DNA of 64,000 bases from NCBI GenBank assembly GCA_002786225.1, contig PEQN01000007.1, positions 1 to 64,000 of the forward strand. Reading direction: 5' to 3'. The stretch is from Leptospira sp. GTDB lineage: Bacteria > Spirochaetota > Leptospiria > Leptospirales > Leptospiraceae. This document shows, piece by piece, positions 8,853 to 16,802 of the stretch. Below the pieces are notes generated by a model. It saw only the letters and a program-made list of their open reading frames with translations. It made no database searches and was not told the origin of the DNA. Position numbers and translations under genes: made by a program. How positions within the stretch are numbered: the first letter of the stretch is position 1; every line of letters starts with the position of its first letter.

Positions 8853-9893
8853 TTATGAATTGATGTGCTCAAAGAAAAATGCAAAAGAGTTAACAACTTT
8901 GGGAACCTGGATCAATGATTTAGCATCTATTCCCGTGTCTCCATGCGAAATCAAATTCGTTACACATAATTTTGATTTTACATTTCTTTTCTGTAAATGC
9001 TGGTAAACTAAAATAGATTCTTCTGAAGGCACAACATCATCTTTTTTTCCATGAACAAGTAGAACAGGTAAGTTGATTTTAGAGATATGAGTCAATACCG
9101 ATAGCTCAGTCAGTAGCACTCTACTTTCCCCGCCTTTCTTAACAATATCCGTCCAATGTTTCATCCGAAAATCTGGATCATTCTTTATTTGAAAGAAGAA
9201 GTCTTTTTCCTTTTGAGACATCGAGGCTAAATGATTATCTAGCCTAGGATCAAAGTATTTATAATAATTGTCCAAAGCAGAATAATACAATGCCTTAATA
9301 ATTTTAGGTTTATTACCAATCGACAATGGTAGAAAGTTATAAAGCAAAATCATCCTTCCATACTCATCCAACTCCTGGATAGAAAATAGATTTTCAAGTA
9401 TTGTCTCTACATTACCATACGCACCTATTGTACAAATTGTACTTATGAACTTTGCAACTTTTTCATCTGAAGCAGCTATTAAACTAAGTGCTCCTGAAAA
9501 AGAAGGGGAAAGAATTGATACTTTATGAGTTGGAGATAAATTCTTCTGAGCTGCAACATAACTAATACTATCTTTAATATCTTGAATATTGTTTAATGAG
9601 ATTTTGTAATTACAGATTTCTTCATAGAATGGGCATACTACTACATAACCTGCTTTTTGTAAGGATTGATTTACTTTGATGATCCTAGGATCACGATTTC
9701 CTTTGGGAGCTAGTCCATTGATTGATAGAATAGTACCTTTGTATATCTTCTTGGTTGGATAGTAGACATCAGCCTTCAATTTACCATTTTTTATTGGAAT
9801 TAAAATTGCTTCTGTATTCTCTAAATCTGATTCTTTGGTTTGTAGATGTAATAAAAAAATAATTGAGTCTATTATGGATGATAGTTTTTTCAT
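8853..9893 (-). CDS. Alpha/beta hydrolase family protein
   Basis: 346 residues, apparently cytoplasmic. The core shows GTILSINGLAPKGNRDPR, a nucleophile-elbow-like ILSPSFSGALSL in which the first Gly of GxSxG is Ser, then LLVHGKKDDVVPSEE (acid) and ISHGDTGID (His) near the C-terminus. This fits the dienelactone hydrolase/acyltransferase-like branch of the superfamily. The elbow is non-canonical but Ser is retained, so it is probably active. The substrate is unknown. It follows the two paralogous lipoprotein genes on the same strand (25-nt gap), so an operon is likely. Confidence 0.8.
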   Translation of the reverse strand: MKKLSSIIDSIIFLLHLQTKESDLENTEAILIPIKNGKLKADVYYPTKKIYKGTILSINGLAPKGNRDPRIIKVNQSLQKAGYVVVCPFYEEICNYKISLNNIQDIKDSISYVAAQKNLSPTHKVSILSPSFSGALSLIAASDEKVAKFISTICTIGAYGNVETILENLFSIQELDEYGRMILLYNFLPLSIGNKPKIIKALYYSALDNYYKYFDPRLDNHLASMSQKEKDFFFQIKNDPDFRMKHWTDIVKKGGESRVLLTELSVLTHISKINLPVLLVHGKKDDVVPSEESILVYQHLQKRNVKSKLCVTNLISHGDTGIDAKSLIQVPKVVNSFAFFFEHINS

Positions 9894-9918
9894 TCTGGTT
9901 TAAATTTATCTCTTATTC

Positions 9919-10836
9919 TTAAATGCTGTATTTCTTTTTTATAACTCTGTTAATAATTTCATCTTTTTCTTCTTTATAACCAAAAATAAATAAATTATCG
10001 ACAATAAACGGAATCCATCTATTATTTAAACTTTCATCGGAAAGCATTTCAATCAATGCCTTGCTTCCTTTCTGAGATCGATTTTGTATAAAGTATGCAA
10101 CCAAATTATTTCTATTATTATAAATAATATCCAAAGAGTGGTCTTTTAGAAAAATTTGAACAACAAAATCTTCAATAGTAGGGTTATAATATCCTTTAGA
10201 AAGTAAGCAATATAGAGCCATACTTGAAAGATTTAATCTAGCATTAGATTTATATTTCTGATAAACCTTTATCAGCAATTTAATCTGCTTATCCGTTTTA
10301 GTATTTAGTTCACATAGATTTAATAGATCCCCGATTTCTTCATTTGAATTTGATTCTAAGGCTATTTCTAATTTAGAAATCCATTCCTCTGTAGTTAATG
10401 TTTTGTTAGGTCTAAAGCCTTTCGATTCTTCTGTAGAATCTTCGAATAGCCAATGATAAGACCAGGAAAGTGTGAACATAGGTCCTGAAAGCAATAAGGA
10501 AAAAGGAATAACACCCATTCGCGTAACATAAGGTAGATTATTTCTGTCTGTCCACAGAGCATTCAAGGTGTCATTTGCCGCCTTGGGAATAACAGAAATA
10601 GGATGAACTACAAATACATCTAATGCACCAGCTAAAATACCAACTGGAATGTAAAATGGACTTGCCCAAATTTTGGCTGAATCATCTTTGGGAACTAAAT
10701 TTTCTTCTACAGCATTGACAAGAATTAAATTCTTCCGTTGAAAGATTGCACAATTCGTAAGATTAATAAATAAAAATATTACAGCAAGGCATCTAAGAAT
10801 CCAATGGAAATTAAATATTTTATATAAAAAGATCAT
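9919..10836 (-). CDS. Putative lipoprotein, larger member of a tandem paralogous pair
   Basis: I choose the ATG at 10836 because it overlaps the upstream gene's TGA as ATGA (translational coupling) and gives a compact signal peptide ending in INLTNC, a plausible lipobox. An in-frame ATG at 10863 would add nine residues. The first 115 mature residues share the signature SPFYIPVGILAG...HPISVIPKA...W with the upstream gene, followed by a second membrane-like stretch (VIPFSLLLSGPMFTLSWSY). The C-terminal 170 residues are helical, repeat-like and absent from the paralog. Function unknown. Confidence 0.7.
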   Translation of the reverse strand: MIFLYKIFNFHWILRCLAVIFLFINLTNCAIFQRKNLILVNAVEENLVPKDDSAKIWASPFYIPVGILAGALDVFVVHPISVIPKAANDTLNALWTDRNNLPYVTRMGVIPFSLLLSGPMFTLSWSYHWLFEDSTEESKGFRPNKTLTTEEWISKLEIALESNSNEEIGDLLNLCELNTKTDKQIKLLIKVYQKYKSNARLNLSSMALYCLLSKGYYNPTIEDFVVQIFLKDHSLDIIYNNRNNLVAYFIQNRSQKGSKALIEMLSDESLNNRWIPFIVDNLFIFGYKEEKDEIINRVIKKKYSI

Positions 10837-11225
10837 ATATCGAAAATGGAATAACCTAACCATGTAACTATGAGTGTTATAGGAGTTAGTACTATTTTAG
10901 GTAGGAACAAAAAACTTTGTCTAATCACTCCACCTTGGGGTTTAAACCAAATAATTTCATAAGTCTTACTCAATGATTTTGGAATTACTGAAATGGGATG
11001 AAGAAGTAAGGCATCGGTTAATAGAGAAATTGTTCCGACAGGTATGAATATTGGTGAAAGCAAGACTTCTTGGTAAGTTTCTTTCGGCTGAACGAATTCA
11101 TCTAATTGATTCGTTAGTAATCTATTAGAACTTCGCATAAATGCACATTCCAATTGAAGTAAAATCAATATTAAAAAAATTAGAAATCTTAATCTCTTGA
11201 AAAGGAACACTCTGGTAATCTTCAA
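10833..11225 (-). CDS. Putative lipoprotein, shorter paralog of the downstream gene
   Basis: 130 residues: a basic N-terminus, a strongly hydrophobic stretch ending LLQLEC (weak lipobox), then LSPIFIPVGTIS, LLHPISVIPKSLSKTYEIIW and PKIVLTPITLIVTWLGYSI. These are the same blocks in the same order as in the next gene, which shows a tandem duplication. It lacks the paralog's long helical C-terminal domain. The pattern loosely recalls YceK-like small lipoproteins but I do not assign that family. First gene of a three-gene minus-strand unit. Confidence 0.7.
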   Translation of the reverse strand: MKITRVFLFKRLRFLIFLILILLQLECAFMRSSNRLLTNQLDEFVQPKETYQEVLLSPIFIPVGTISLLTDALLLHPISVIPKSLSKTYEIIWFKPQGGVIRQSFLFLPKIVLTPITLIVTWLGYSIFDI

Positions 11226-11339
11226 ATTTTTACGACACTAGAGTCAAACGAATTTTTCAGAAAGAAATTGAATTCTATTGTAGAAATTAAAAAGATAAAA
11301 AGTTGTATTTTATTGAATCTTCTCAATTTATTATAAATT

Positions 11340-11807
11340 ATGACCTTTCATAAACTTCGAATTAACTTATCATACATTTTCTTAATCTTCTTTCTACTTC
11401 TTCCTTCCTGCAAAGAGATCAAAGAAGATTCCAAAACTAAAGAAATCTATCTTGAAACACTCAATTATGCACGTGAAAAGAATTTAAAACTAATTTTGGT
11501 TTTTGGAGCTGATTGGTGCAAGGATTGCCGTTCCTTGAAAGAGCGTTTTGTAAATCACCCAAATATAAGCTCGCTGATACATTCTAATTTTGTAGTGTTA
11601 AATATTGATGTTGGACAATTTGATAAAAATGTAGAGTTTGCTAAAAACTTTGGAAGTCCCCAAGATAAAGGAATTCCCTCTTTGGTTATCATAGATCCTT
11701 CTCTAAATGATAAAATTCTAGCAAGCACCAATGCTGGTGAATTTTCAAATGCAAGCAATATGAAGGATGAATCAATAGAAAACTACTTAAAGAAATTTAT
11801 AAAGTAG
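11340..11807 (+). CDS. Thioredoxin-fold lipoprotein with WCKDC active site
   Basis: 155 residues. The signal peptide ends LLLPSC, a good spirochaetal lipobox. The mature part has LILVFGADWCKDCRSLKERF (CxxC near residues 60-63), NFVVLNIDVGQFD and the cis-Pro loop GIPSLVIID. This matches thioredoxin-like proteins of the DsbD-gamma/thioredoxin_7 type. It probably reduces disulfides in the periplasm or on the outer membrane; the partner is unknown. It is followed 62 nt later by the membrane AraC gene. Confidence 0.87.
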   Translation: MTFHKLRINLSYIFLIFFLLLPSCKEIKEDSKTKEIYLETLNYAREKNLKLILVFGADWCKDCRSLKERFVNHPNISSLIHSNFVVLNIDVGQFDKNVEFAKNFGSPQDKGIPSLVIIDPSLNDKILASTNAGEFSNASNMKDESIENYLKKFIK

Positions 11808-11869
11808 GTTATTTTCCAAAGAATTGATTAGCTTTATTGGCTAAAAAGAAAGAATAACGGAGAAAAAAT

Positions 11870-13318
11870 ATGAACTTTTTCCTGTTTTTAGGAATCGTAC
11901 TCTTACCTTGTTCCTTTTTTGTCACCTGTTTTGGTGAAACAGTGAAACACGAAATCAAATGGGATAATATTTCTAAAATTAAGTCTGATTCTATTCATAT
12001 TGTAGAATATAGCAAGGATTATGTTACTTCCACTTATCAACCATGGTATATTATGGTAAGTGTTAATGCACCAACAAAGATATCATTTTGTGGTCAAATT
12101 CTCATACATCCACTTCAAGGTAAAACCAGTGGCTCCAAAAATCTTTTTTTAGAATCGAAGACGAAAAATTGTGAACTTAAAATTACCATTTTTGGTAAGA
12201 AGGAGTCAATGGTTCTTAATCCAGTTGTGATTGGATCCATGTCTGAGCTGTGGCAATATCAAATCAAGAAAGATGGGTTTCTGATCTTGTTTGGTTTATT
12301 TTATTTGATGATTGGGATATTTGCATTATACGTATTTTTTTTAAAACAATCAAATTTCCATTACTTGTCATTTTCTGTTTTGCTATTGTTAGCTGGAATT
12401 TATAGTATTTCGATCGGAAATGAACTTTTTGGAATGCTTATTCCTTCTTTTCCAACAGAATATTGGATCTCTACACTTTTAGGTTCCCTTTATTTGATAC
12501 CTGGTTCACTACTTTGGTTTCTTTCTTATCTATTGCGATCTAATTGGAGAAAGCGATTTAGAGTCGTAGGTCTTGGTTACTTGGCATTAGTATCATTTGT
12601 TTTATTTTTCCTTCAGATTCTAGAAATTGAATTTGATTCGATTTTAACTCCTTTTCACATTATATGCATTTTGTTTTTATTTATATTCTTTCCTCCTCTT
12701 TTTATTGTACTTCGAAATCCTAATTATAATTTAATACGAGTTCTTTTTGGACTTGTACTTTTTCTAATTTTTGCTTTTCTAGAATTGGGGATTTCCTATT
12801 TATCAAAAAATCTTGAAGTGCCTTTACTTTCATTTGGATTGTTTTGTTTTTTACTTCCATTGGGTGAGTTTTCAATTCACCAATTCTTTCGTTTAGAGAC
12901 TCAAATTCAAAATGTAAAAGAGATTCAAAATTTACGAGAAGATCGTGTAAAGGAGTCAACTAAATCTCGAATTTCTAATATAAACGAAAAAGAAGTAATT
13001 GAAAAAATGCAAAATCTTTTAGAAAATGAAAAAATATTCTTAGATGAAAATTTAACACTTCGAAAATTAGCTAAGCATCTAAAAATCCGAGAAGACCAAG
13101 TCTCTTATATCATCAATCATAACTATAAAGTAACATTTACTAATCTTCTCAACAATTATCGAATCAATGAAGCAAAAATTCTTTTAAGAAATAAGGATAC
13201 AAATATCTTAAACATAGCCTACTCAGTGGGTTTCCAATCTAAATCAAACTTTAATTCGATTTTTAAAAAAATAACAAAAATGACTCCTACTGAATTTCAA
13301 AAACAAGTATTTAACTAA
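11870..13318 (+). CDS. Membrane-anchored AraC-family regulator with 7TM receptor domain
   Basis: 482 residues: an N-terminal signal or TM segment, about 110 residues of extracytoplasmic beta-rich domain, then about seven TM helices between residues 135 and 345 (7TM-DISM-like). A short coiled linker (QIQNVKEIQNLREDRVKEST) leads to a C-terminal AraC HTH. The HTH shows LTLRKLAKHLKIREDQVSYI, then ILNIAYSVGFQSKSNFNSIF and MTPTEFQK. It probably senses an external ligand and binds DNA at the membrane. GGAG lies 8 nt before the ATG. A perfect palindrome and a lipoprotein operon follow directly, which are candidate targets. Confidence 0.88.
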   Translation: MNFFLFLGIVLLPCSFFVTCFGETVKHEIKWDNISKIKSDSIHIVEYSKDYVTSTYQPWYIMVSVNAPTKISFCGQILIHPLQGKTSGSKNLFLESKTKNCELKITIFGKKESMVLNPVVIGSMSELWQYQIKKDGFLILFGLFYLMIGIFALYVFFLKQSNFHYLSFSVLLLLAGIYSISIGNELFGMLIPSFPTEYWISTLLGSLYLIPGSLLWFLSYLLRSNWRKRFRVVGLGYLALVSFVLFFLQILEIEFDSILTPFHIICILFLFIFFPPLFIVLRNPNYNLIRVLFGLVLFLIFAFLELGISYLSKNLEVPLLSFGLFCFLLPLGEFSIHQFFRLETQIQNVKEIQNLREDRVKESTKSRISNINEKEVIEKMQNLLENEKIFLDENLTLRKLAKHLKIREDQVSYIINHNYKVTFTNLLNNYRINEAKILLRNKDTNILNIAYSVGFQSKSNFNSIFKKITKMTPTEFQKQVFN

Positions 13319-13355
13319 ACTCTCAAATATTTTTTTGACAAATGAAACATTTTTA

Positions 13356-13377
13356 GTCCTAAATCATGATTTAGGAC
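13356..13377. promoter_or_regulatory. Perfect 22-bp palindrome, candidate operator for the lipoprotein operon
   Basis: Half-sites GTCCTAAATCA and TGATTTAGGAC abut with no mismatch (11 of 11 pairs). A TTGACA hexamer lies at 13335-13340, 15 bp upstream, so a bound dimer would overlap the promoter -10 region. No T-run follows, which argues against a simple terminator for the AraC gene ending at 13318. The gene it would control begins at 13423. Confidence 0.55.
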
Positions 13378-13422
13378 GACGATACTTCATTTCCTTTTTA
13401 TTATAAAGGCAGTGAGGTCAAA

Positions 13423-14088
13423 ATGATAGTTTTTAATTCTATGGTAACAATACTTCGGAAAGTTTCAATTTTTCAATTTAAGGTTTTCGCGAGAAACATG
13501 TTAGTTCGTTCTAAATTTTGCTTAATTCTCTTTCTTTTATCATGTTATAGTATTCAGATAAATGAATATGATATTCCCAATTTGGAAACTCAAAAGAAAC
13601 CTGAAATAATTACATTCGAATTGGTTGAAATATTAAACAAAGGTGAGGCTTACAAAGCAAGTCCAGAGGAATTCAAAAAAACAGAAGAATGGGTGCTTAA
13701 AGCTTTGCAAGAAGGCGGATTTCCTGATGCCAAATTGAGCAAAGGAGGATCTAGTTCAAATACACATATTAAAATAAAGATCGATGTGCACAATCCCCCA
13801 TGGTATAGAATGCTTCTTGGCTACTTAAATGCAACTGCATCGGTCGGAACTTTAGGAATCATACCTTATTATATTGATGGAGTATATCATATTTTTTACT
13901 TTGATGTATCTCGTTCAGGTAAACCAAGCCAAGTTTATAAAATTGAAGGTCCTGAATTAACTTTTTGGTGGGGATGGTTGGCTCCATGGTTGGGGAATAG
14001 TGGTGATACTGAAACATTAATTATTTCATCATGGAAGCTAATCGTTCGTCGATTAAACCCGCAACTTGAAAAATTTAACAGCAAATAA
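13423..14088 (+). CDS. Putative lipoprotein, first gene of a three-lipoprotein operon
   Basis: 221 residues. The ATG at 13423 has a good SD (GTGAGG, 5 nt away), but the signal peptide (SKFCLILFLLSC) begins only after an internal ATG at 13498, which could be the true start. The mature region has mixed alpha/beta character, then a hydrophobic Gly/Thr-rich stretch (MLLGYLNATASVGTLGIIPY) and a Trp-rich segment (LTFWWGWLAPWLG). I recognise no family. The next gene starts on the base after its stop, so the two are co-translated. Confidence 0.68.
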   Translation: MIVFNSMVTILRKVSIFQFKVFARNMLVRSKFCLILFLLSCYSIQINEYDIPNLETQKKPEIITFELVEILNKGEAYKASPEEFKKTEEWVLKALQEGGFPDAKLSKGGSSSNTHIKIKIDVHNPPWYRMLLGYLNATASVGTLGIIPYYIDGVYHIFYFDVSRSGKPSQVYKIEGPELTFWWGWLAPWLGNSGDTETLIISSWKLIVRRLNPQLEKFNSK

Positions 14089-14631
14089 ATGAAAAATAGA
14101 ACTAGTTTTTTATTTTTACTAATTTTAGTTATTAATTGCGGTACTTCCAGATACAGTTTAACTGATAAAACAAAAATTGATCCATCTAAAGGGCTTGTGG
14201 CTTTTCAATATGAGTTTATTGATGACAAAGGCTTGCAAGTTCCTTCAGAAAGTTGGTGGATGTACCCACTTTATTTTTTTTATGGTCCACCTTATCTTGA
14301 TGTTTATCTCGATGGAGTTAAAACAAATTTAGTAGGAGATGGTCGTGGTTTTGTAGTATTCGAATATCCAGCAGGAGAACTCCCTCGTAATGACTCTTGC
14401 CGTTTATTGGTTCGACAAATCATTTTCTTTAAATCAAAAAAAATTGCGACCGCCTATTTTACTAAAACTAAAGATAAAATTGAAATAGATGCAAATAGCA
14501 TTACAGTTTTACCGAAAGTTCAAATCAATTTAAATAGAAATATTTATAAAACTGTTTCAGATGAAAAAGATTTAGCAAAAATGAAACTATATATTAACGA
14601 GAATTATTCACATTTATTAAATGAAAAATAA
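14089..14631 (+). CDS. Putative lipoprotein
   Basis: 180 residues. The ATG immediately follows the TAA of the previous gene. The signal peptide ends LLILVINCG, with Asn at -1, which spirochaetal lipoboxes tolerate. The mature part starts SRYSLTDK and contains short beta-strands (LVAFQYEFIDDKG, GRGFVVFEYPAGELP) that could form a small sandwich. An aromatic segment ESWWMYPLYFFYGPPYLDVY stands out. No family recognised. It probably forms an envelope-associated set with its two neighbours. Confidence 0.65.
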   Translation: MKNRTSFLFLLILVINCGTSRYSLTDKTKIDPSKGLVAFQYEFIDDKGLQVPSESWWMYPLYFFYGPPYLDVYLDGVKTNLVGDGRGFVVFEYPAGELPRNDSCRLLVRQIIFFKSKKIATAYFTKTKDKIEIDANSITVLPKVQINLNRNIYKTVSDEKDLAKMKLYINENYSHLLNEK

Positions 14632-14642
14632 AGGAAAAAAAA

Positions 14643-15125
14643 ATGATCAAACAAAAATTTTTAGTTTTTATGGTAGCCTCTTTAACAATTTTAAATTGTA
14701 TTTCGACAACTTATATTAAAGTGAATGAAAAAGAGTCTGAGTCGGAAGTGGTTCGTATTCCTGCGGGTAACTTACGTCCTTTACTAATTATTGGAATAGA
14801 TGGCGAAAGCTTTCCAGATGGATTGGGAGATTATATTGTCATGTCACCTGGGAAGCATACAATTCAAATTAGAGCTATTGAATCTGAATTCCTTCAAACT
14901 AGTTTAACCCGGACATTCAATACCGGAACTATTGCAATAATCTGTCCAGGACTGAATAAATTTTCTCATCATAATGAAAATTTGAAAGAAAATGAGAGAT
15001 GGGTTCCTTTCATTAGAGAATTGAAATACAATGACGCTATAGGTCTTATAAAAGCTAGCACTAGAATTAATGATGAATGCAAATTTGGTTTTCAAAATCA
15101 GTTTCCTGATTTGTTAGTAAAGTAA
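14643..15125 (+). CDS. Putative lipoprotein, last gene of the operon
   Basis: 160 residues. AAAGGA lies 8 nt upstream of the ATG. The signal peptide ends VASLTILNC (lipobox with Asn at -1). The mature domain has strands such as VVRIPAGNLRPLLIIGIDGE and IVMSPGKHTIQIRAIE, reminiscent of small PEGA-like or carboxypeptidase-regulatory-like folds, but not enough to assign one. It lies 11 nt after the previous gene, and a hairpin follows 30 nt after its stop. Confidence 0.65.
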   Translation: MIKQKFLVFMVASLTILNCISTTYIKVNEKESESEVVRIPAGNLRPLLIIGIDGESFPDGLGDYIVMSPGKHTIQIRAIESEFLQTSLTRTFNTGTIAIICPGLNKFSHHNENLKENERWVPFIRELKYNDAIGLIKASTRINDECKFGFQNQFPDLLVK

Positions 15126-15155
15126 AGCTATTAGATAGTAAAGTTTGTAAAACAT

Positions 15156-15178
15156 ATCCTATTTTTAATGAATAGGAT
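15156..15178 (+). terminator. Hairpin downstream of the lipoprotein operon
   Basis: Arms ATCCTATT (15156-15163) and AATAGGAT (15171-15178) are perfect complements around a 7-nt loop, 30 nt after the stop at 15125. No U-run follows, so it is a weak terminator or RNA-stabilising hairpin. Confidence 0.4.
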
Positions 15179-15504
15179 CTAAGGCGCTAAATGGCTGTCC
15201 CAAATCTAGCTTTTTCAGAAATAGAATGATATTGTAATGGACATATGAATGTTCCATATGATATCTAAGTTAAAACAGATTTTACCTTCTCAATTTGGAA
15301 CAAAAGAATGGCAATGGATCAGCGCTTGTAATGTTCTTCGAAAGGGGGTTACTCATCAGCGGAAATCCGACTAACTTTAACCAAAAAGCCATTAAAAAGC
15401 ATATTTATTCAATAAAAATATTCAACTTTCTAAGCAAAAGAAAAATCGAAGCAAGATTACTTAATAAAAAAATTGCTTGAAATATATAAAAATTATCTAG
15501 CATT
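15179..15504. other. Gene-free stretch
   Basis: I find no convincing gene here. A 61-codon frame at 15295-15480 has no SD and no recognisable composition. A CATATG pair (near 15242 and 15255) forms a small imperfect dyad. Possible promoter sequence for the next gene, but no clear -35/-10 pair. Confidence 0.4.
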
Positions 15505-16176
15505 ATGCAAATTAGCTTGCAGTATTATAATTTTAAAGAAAGCTCTAAGTTAGTTTTAGGACAGGCTCCTAATATTTTTTCTTTCCTAACAATTATTGCT
15601 ATGCTTCTTTCTTGCCATGCGCTTGATACTAAGAACTCTACTCCTATGAAATCCTGGAAAATAATTTCCCATAGATCAGAAAGCCCCTGGGCAGGATTCA
15701 CAAGCTCTTGGGAGGAAGAGGAAAAATCTAGAATAGTTCAATCCGCTAAGCCTAACAATAATTATATAGAAATAATTCAATATAAAGAATTCTTATTTGA
15801 AAATAAACCAATTTTATTTCAAAGTAACAAAGAAAGAAAAGTGATTGTGGACAATGAATATTTTTCTGATTTGAATCGCATAGATGCAACAAAGTTAAAC
15901 AAATTAGAGAGAGGTATTATTGGAAAAGCTAAGAATCCAAAAGTTTTGCAACCAGAATTCCTACTTCCCTTTTTAATTCGCTCTCAGATCATCCAGACCT
16001 TGATTCATACCGATTCTGAATTGGAATTTATTAGAGAGGAGGATAAAGGAAATGAAAAATGGTTCTATTTCCAAGGAGAACACCACTATTATACAAATTC
16101 TAAGAATACTTCTCTTCTAAATTTTATTGTTACCATTGATTACTTTACTCAAGAAATTTCCATAATTGGTGAATAG
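15505..16176 (+). CDS. Putative lipoprotein, unknown function
   Basis: 223 residues. The only reasonable ATG gives a 36-residue leader whose hydrophobic core (FSFLTIIAMLLSC) ends in a good lipobox. The leader is longer than usual, so the true start may be a non-ATG codon a few residues in. The mature part is mixed charged and beta-like (SHRSESPWAGFTSSWEEEEK, LNFIVTIDYFTQEISIIGE). No family recognised. Monocistronic. Confidence 0.6.
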   Translation: MQISLQYYNFKESSKLVLGQAPNIFSFLTIIAMLLSCHALDTKNSTPMKSWKIISHRSESPWAGFTSSWEEEEKSRIVQSAKPNNNYIEIIQYKEFLFENKPILFQSNKERKVIVDNEYFSDLNRIDATKLNKLERGIIGKAKNPKVLQPEFLLPFLIRSQIIQTLIHTDSELEFIREEDKGNEKWFYFQGEHHYYTNSKNTSLLNFIVTIDYFTQEISIIGE

Positions 16177-16536
16177 GTAAGCTTGCCTTCTCATGAGGAA
16201 TATAAACTTGCCGAAAAGATGCATAAGTCTGGGAAGTAGGGTACTAACTTATTGAAAAAGAGATCTTCTTTTAGTTTTCTTTCTAAGTAGCATTGATTAA
16301 AAAGAAAGAATTTGCGGCTATACAATCCAAAATTTCTGAAATAAGGAATATCCCACCAAAGCCAGGTGCTCTAGCGCGTGGTAAATAATCATCGAACCAA
16401 CTTTGCAACATGGGGACACAAGAGTAGTCACTTAGCCTCTTTCAAATCAAAAATAAACTTTGGAAAGGATTATTTTCTTTATTTTCATCAAAAAAAATCT
16501 GGAAGAAAAACCCTCATCTGCAATTCTGTAGGCAAG
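16177..16536. other. Gene-free or non-coding stretch
   Basis: A GTG-started extension of the next frame runs through part of this interval (from 16378), but its residues look like random translation and there is no SD. I see no repeat, hairpin or RNA gene that I can defend. Confidence 0.4.
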
Positions 16537-16797
16537 ATGTACAATAACTTAGTTTTGACTCCGACAAGAGCCGTTCAACTCTTTATTGAAAGTAGTAAAA
16601 CTGGATCAAGTATTAGTCCAGAAATTACTTCTGTCATTAAAACCTACCGTAAGTGGCGAGAGAACGAACTGATTGGATTGTTGAACGCTTCTGGTTATTA
16701 TCCTGAAATTTTTCATGAAGACGGTATGGAAGAAACAATTCATAAACTGCTTGCGAGCTTTAAAGCGAAACACGTTCCTCACAAATTTACAACATAA
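16537..16797 (+). CDS. Small hypothetical protein upstream of the SUFU protein
   Basis: I take the internal ATG at 16537 (86 residues, MYNNLVLTPTRAVQLFIESS), with AGG 4 nt upstream. The region before it reads as non-coding although the frame stays open from 16378. The product is soluble and helical (IKTYRKWRENELIGLLNASG). I do not recognise it. It ends 5 nt before the suppressor-of-fused gene, so the two are probably co-translated and may work together. Confidence 0.5.
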   Translation: MYNNLVLTPTRAVQLFIESSKTGSSISPEITSVIKTYRKWRENELIGLLNASGYYPEIFHEDGMEETIHKLLASFKAKHVPHKFTT

Positions 16798-16802
16798 TCT
16801 TC

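Noticed and set aside
13356..13377. Terminator for the AraC gene
   Set aside because: The dyad has no T-run and lies 15 bp beyond a TTGACA box, which fits an operator better.
15295..15480. A 61-codon plus-strand frame in the gap before the lipoprotein at 15505
   Set aside because: No SD, no recognisable composition or motif, and no coupling to a neighbour.
16378..16536. N-terminal extension of the small gene before SUFU from a GTG at 16378
   Set aside because: Residues resemble random translation and an internal ATG at 16537 has a plausible AGG nearby.
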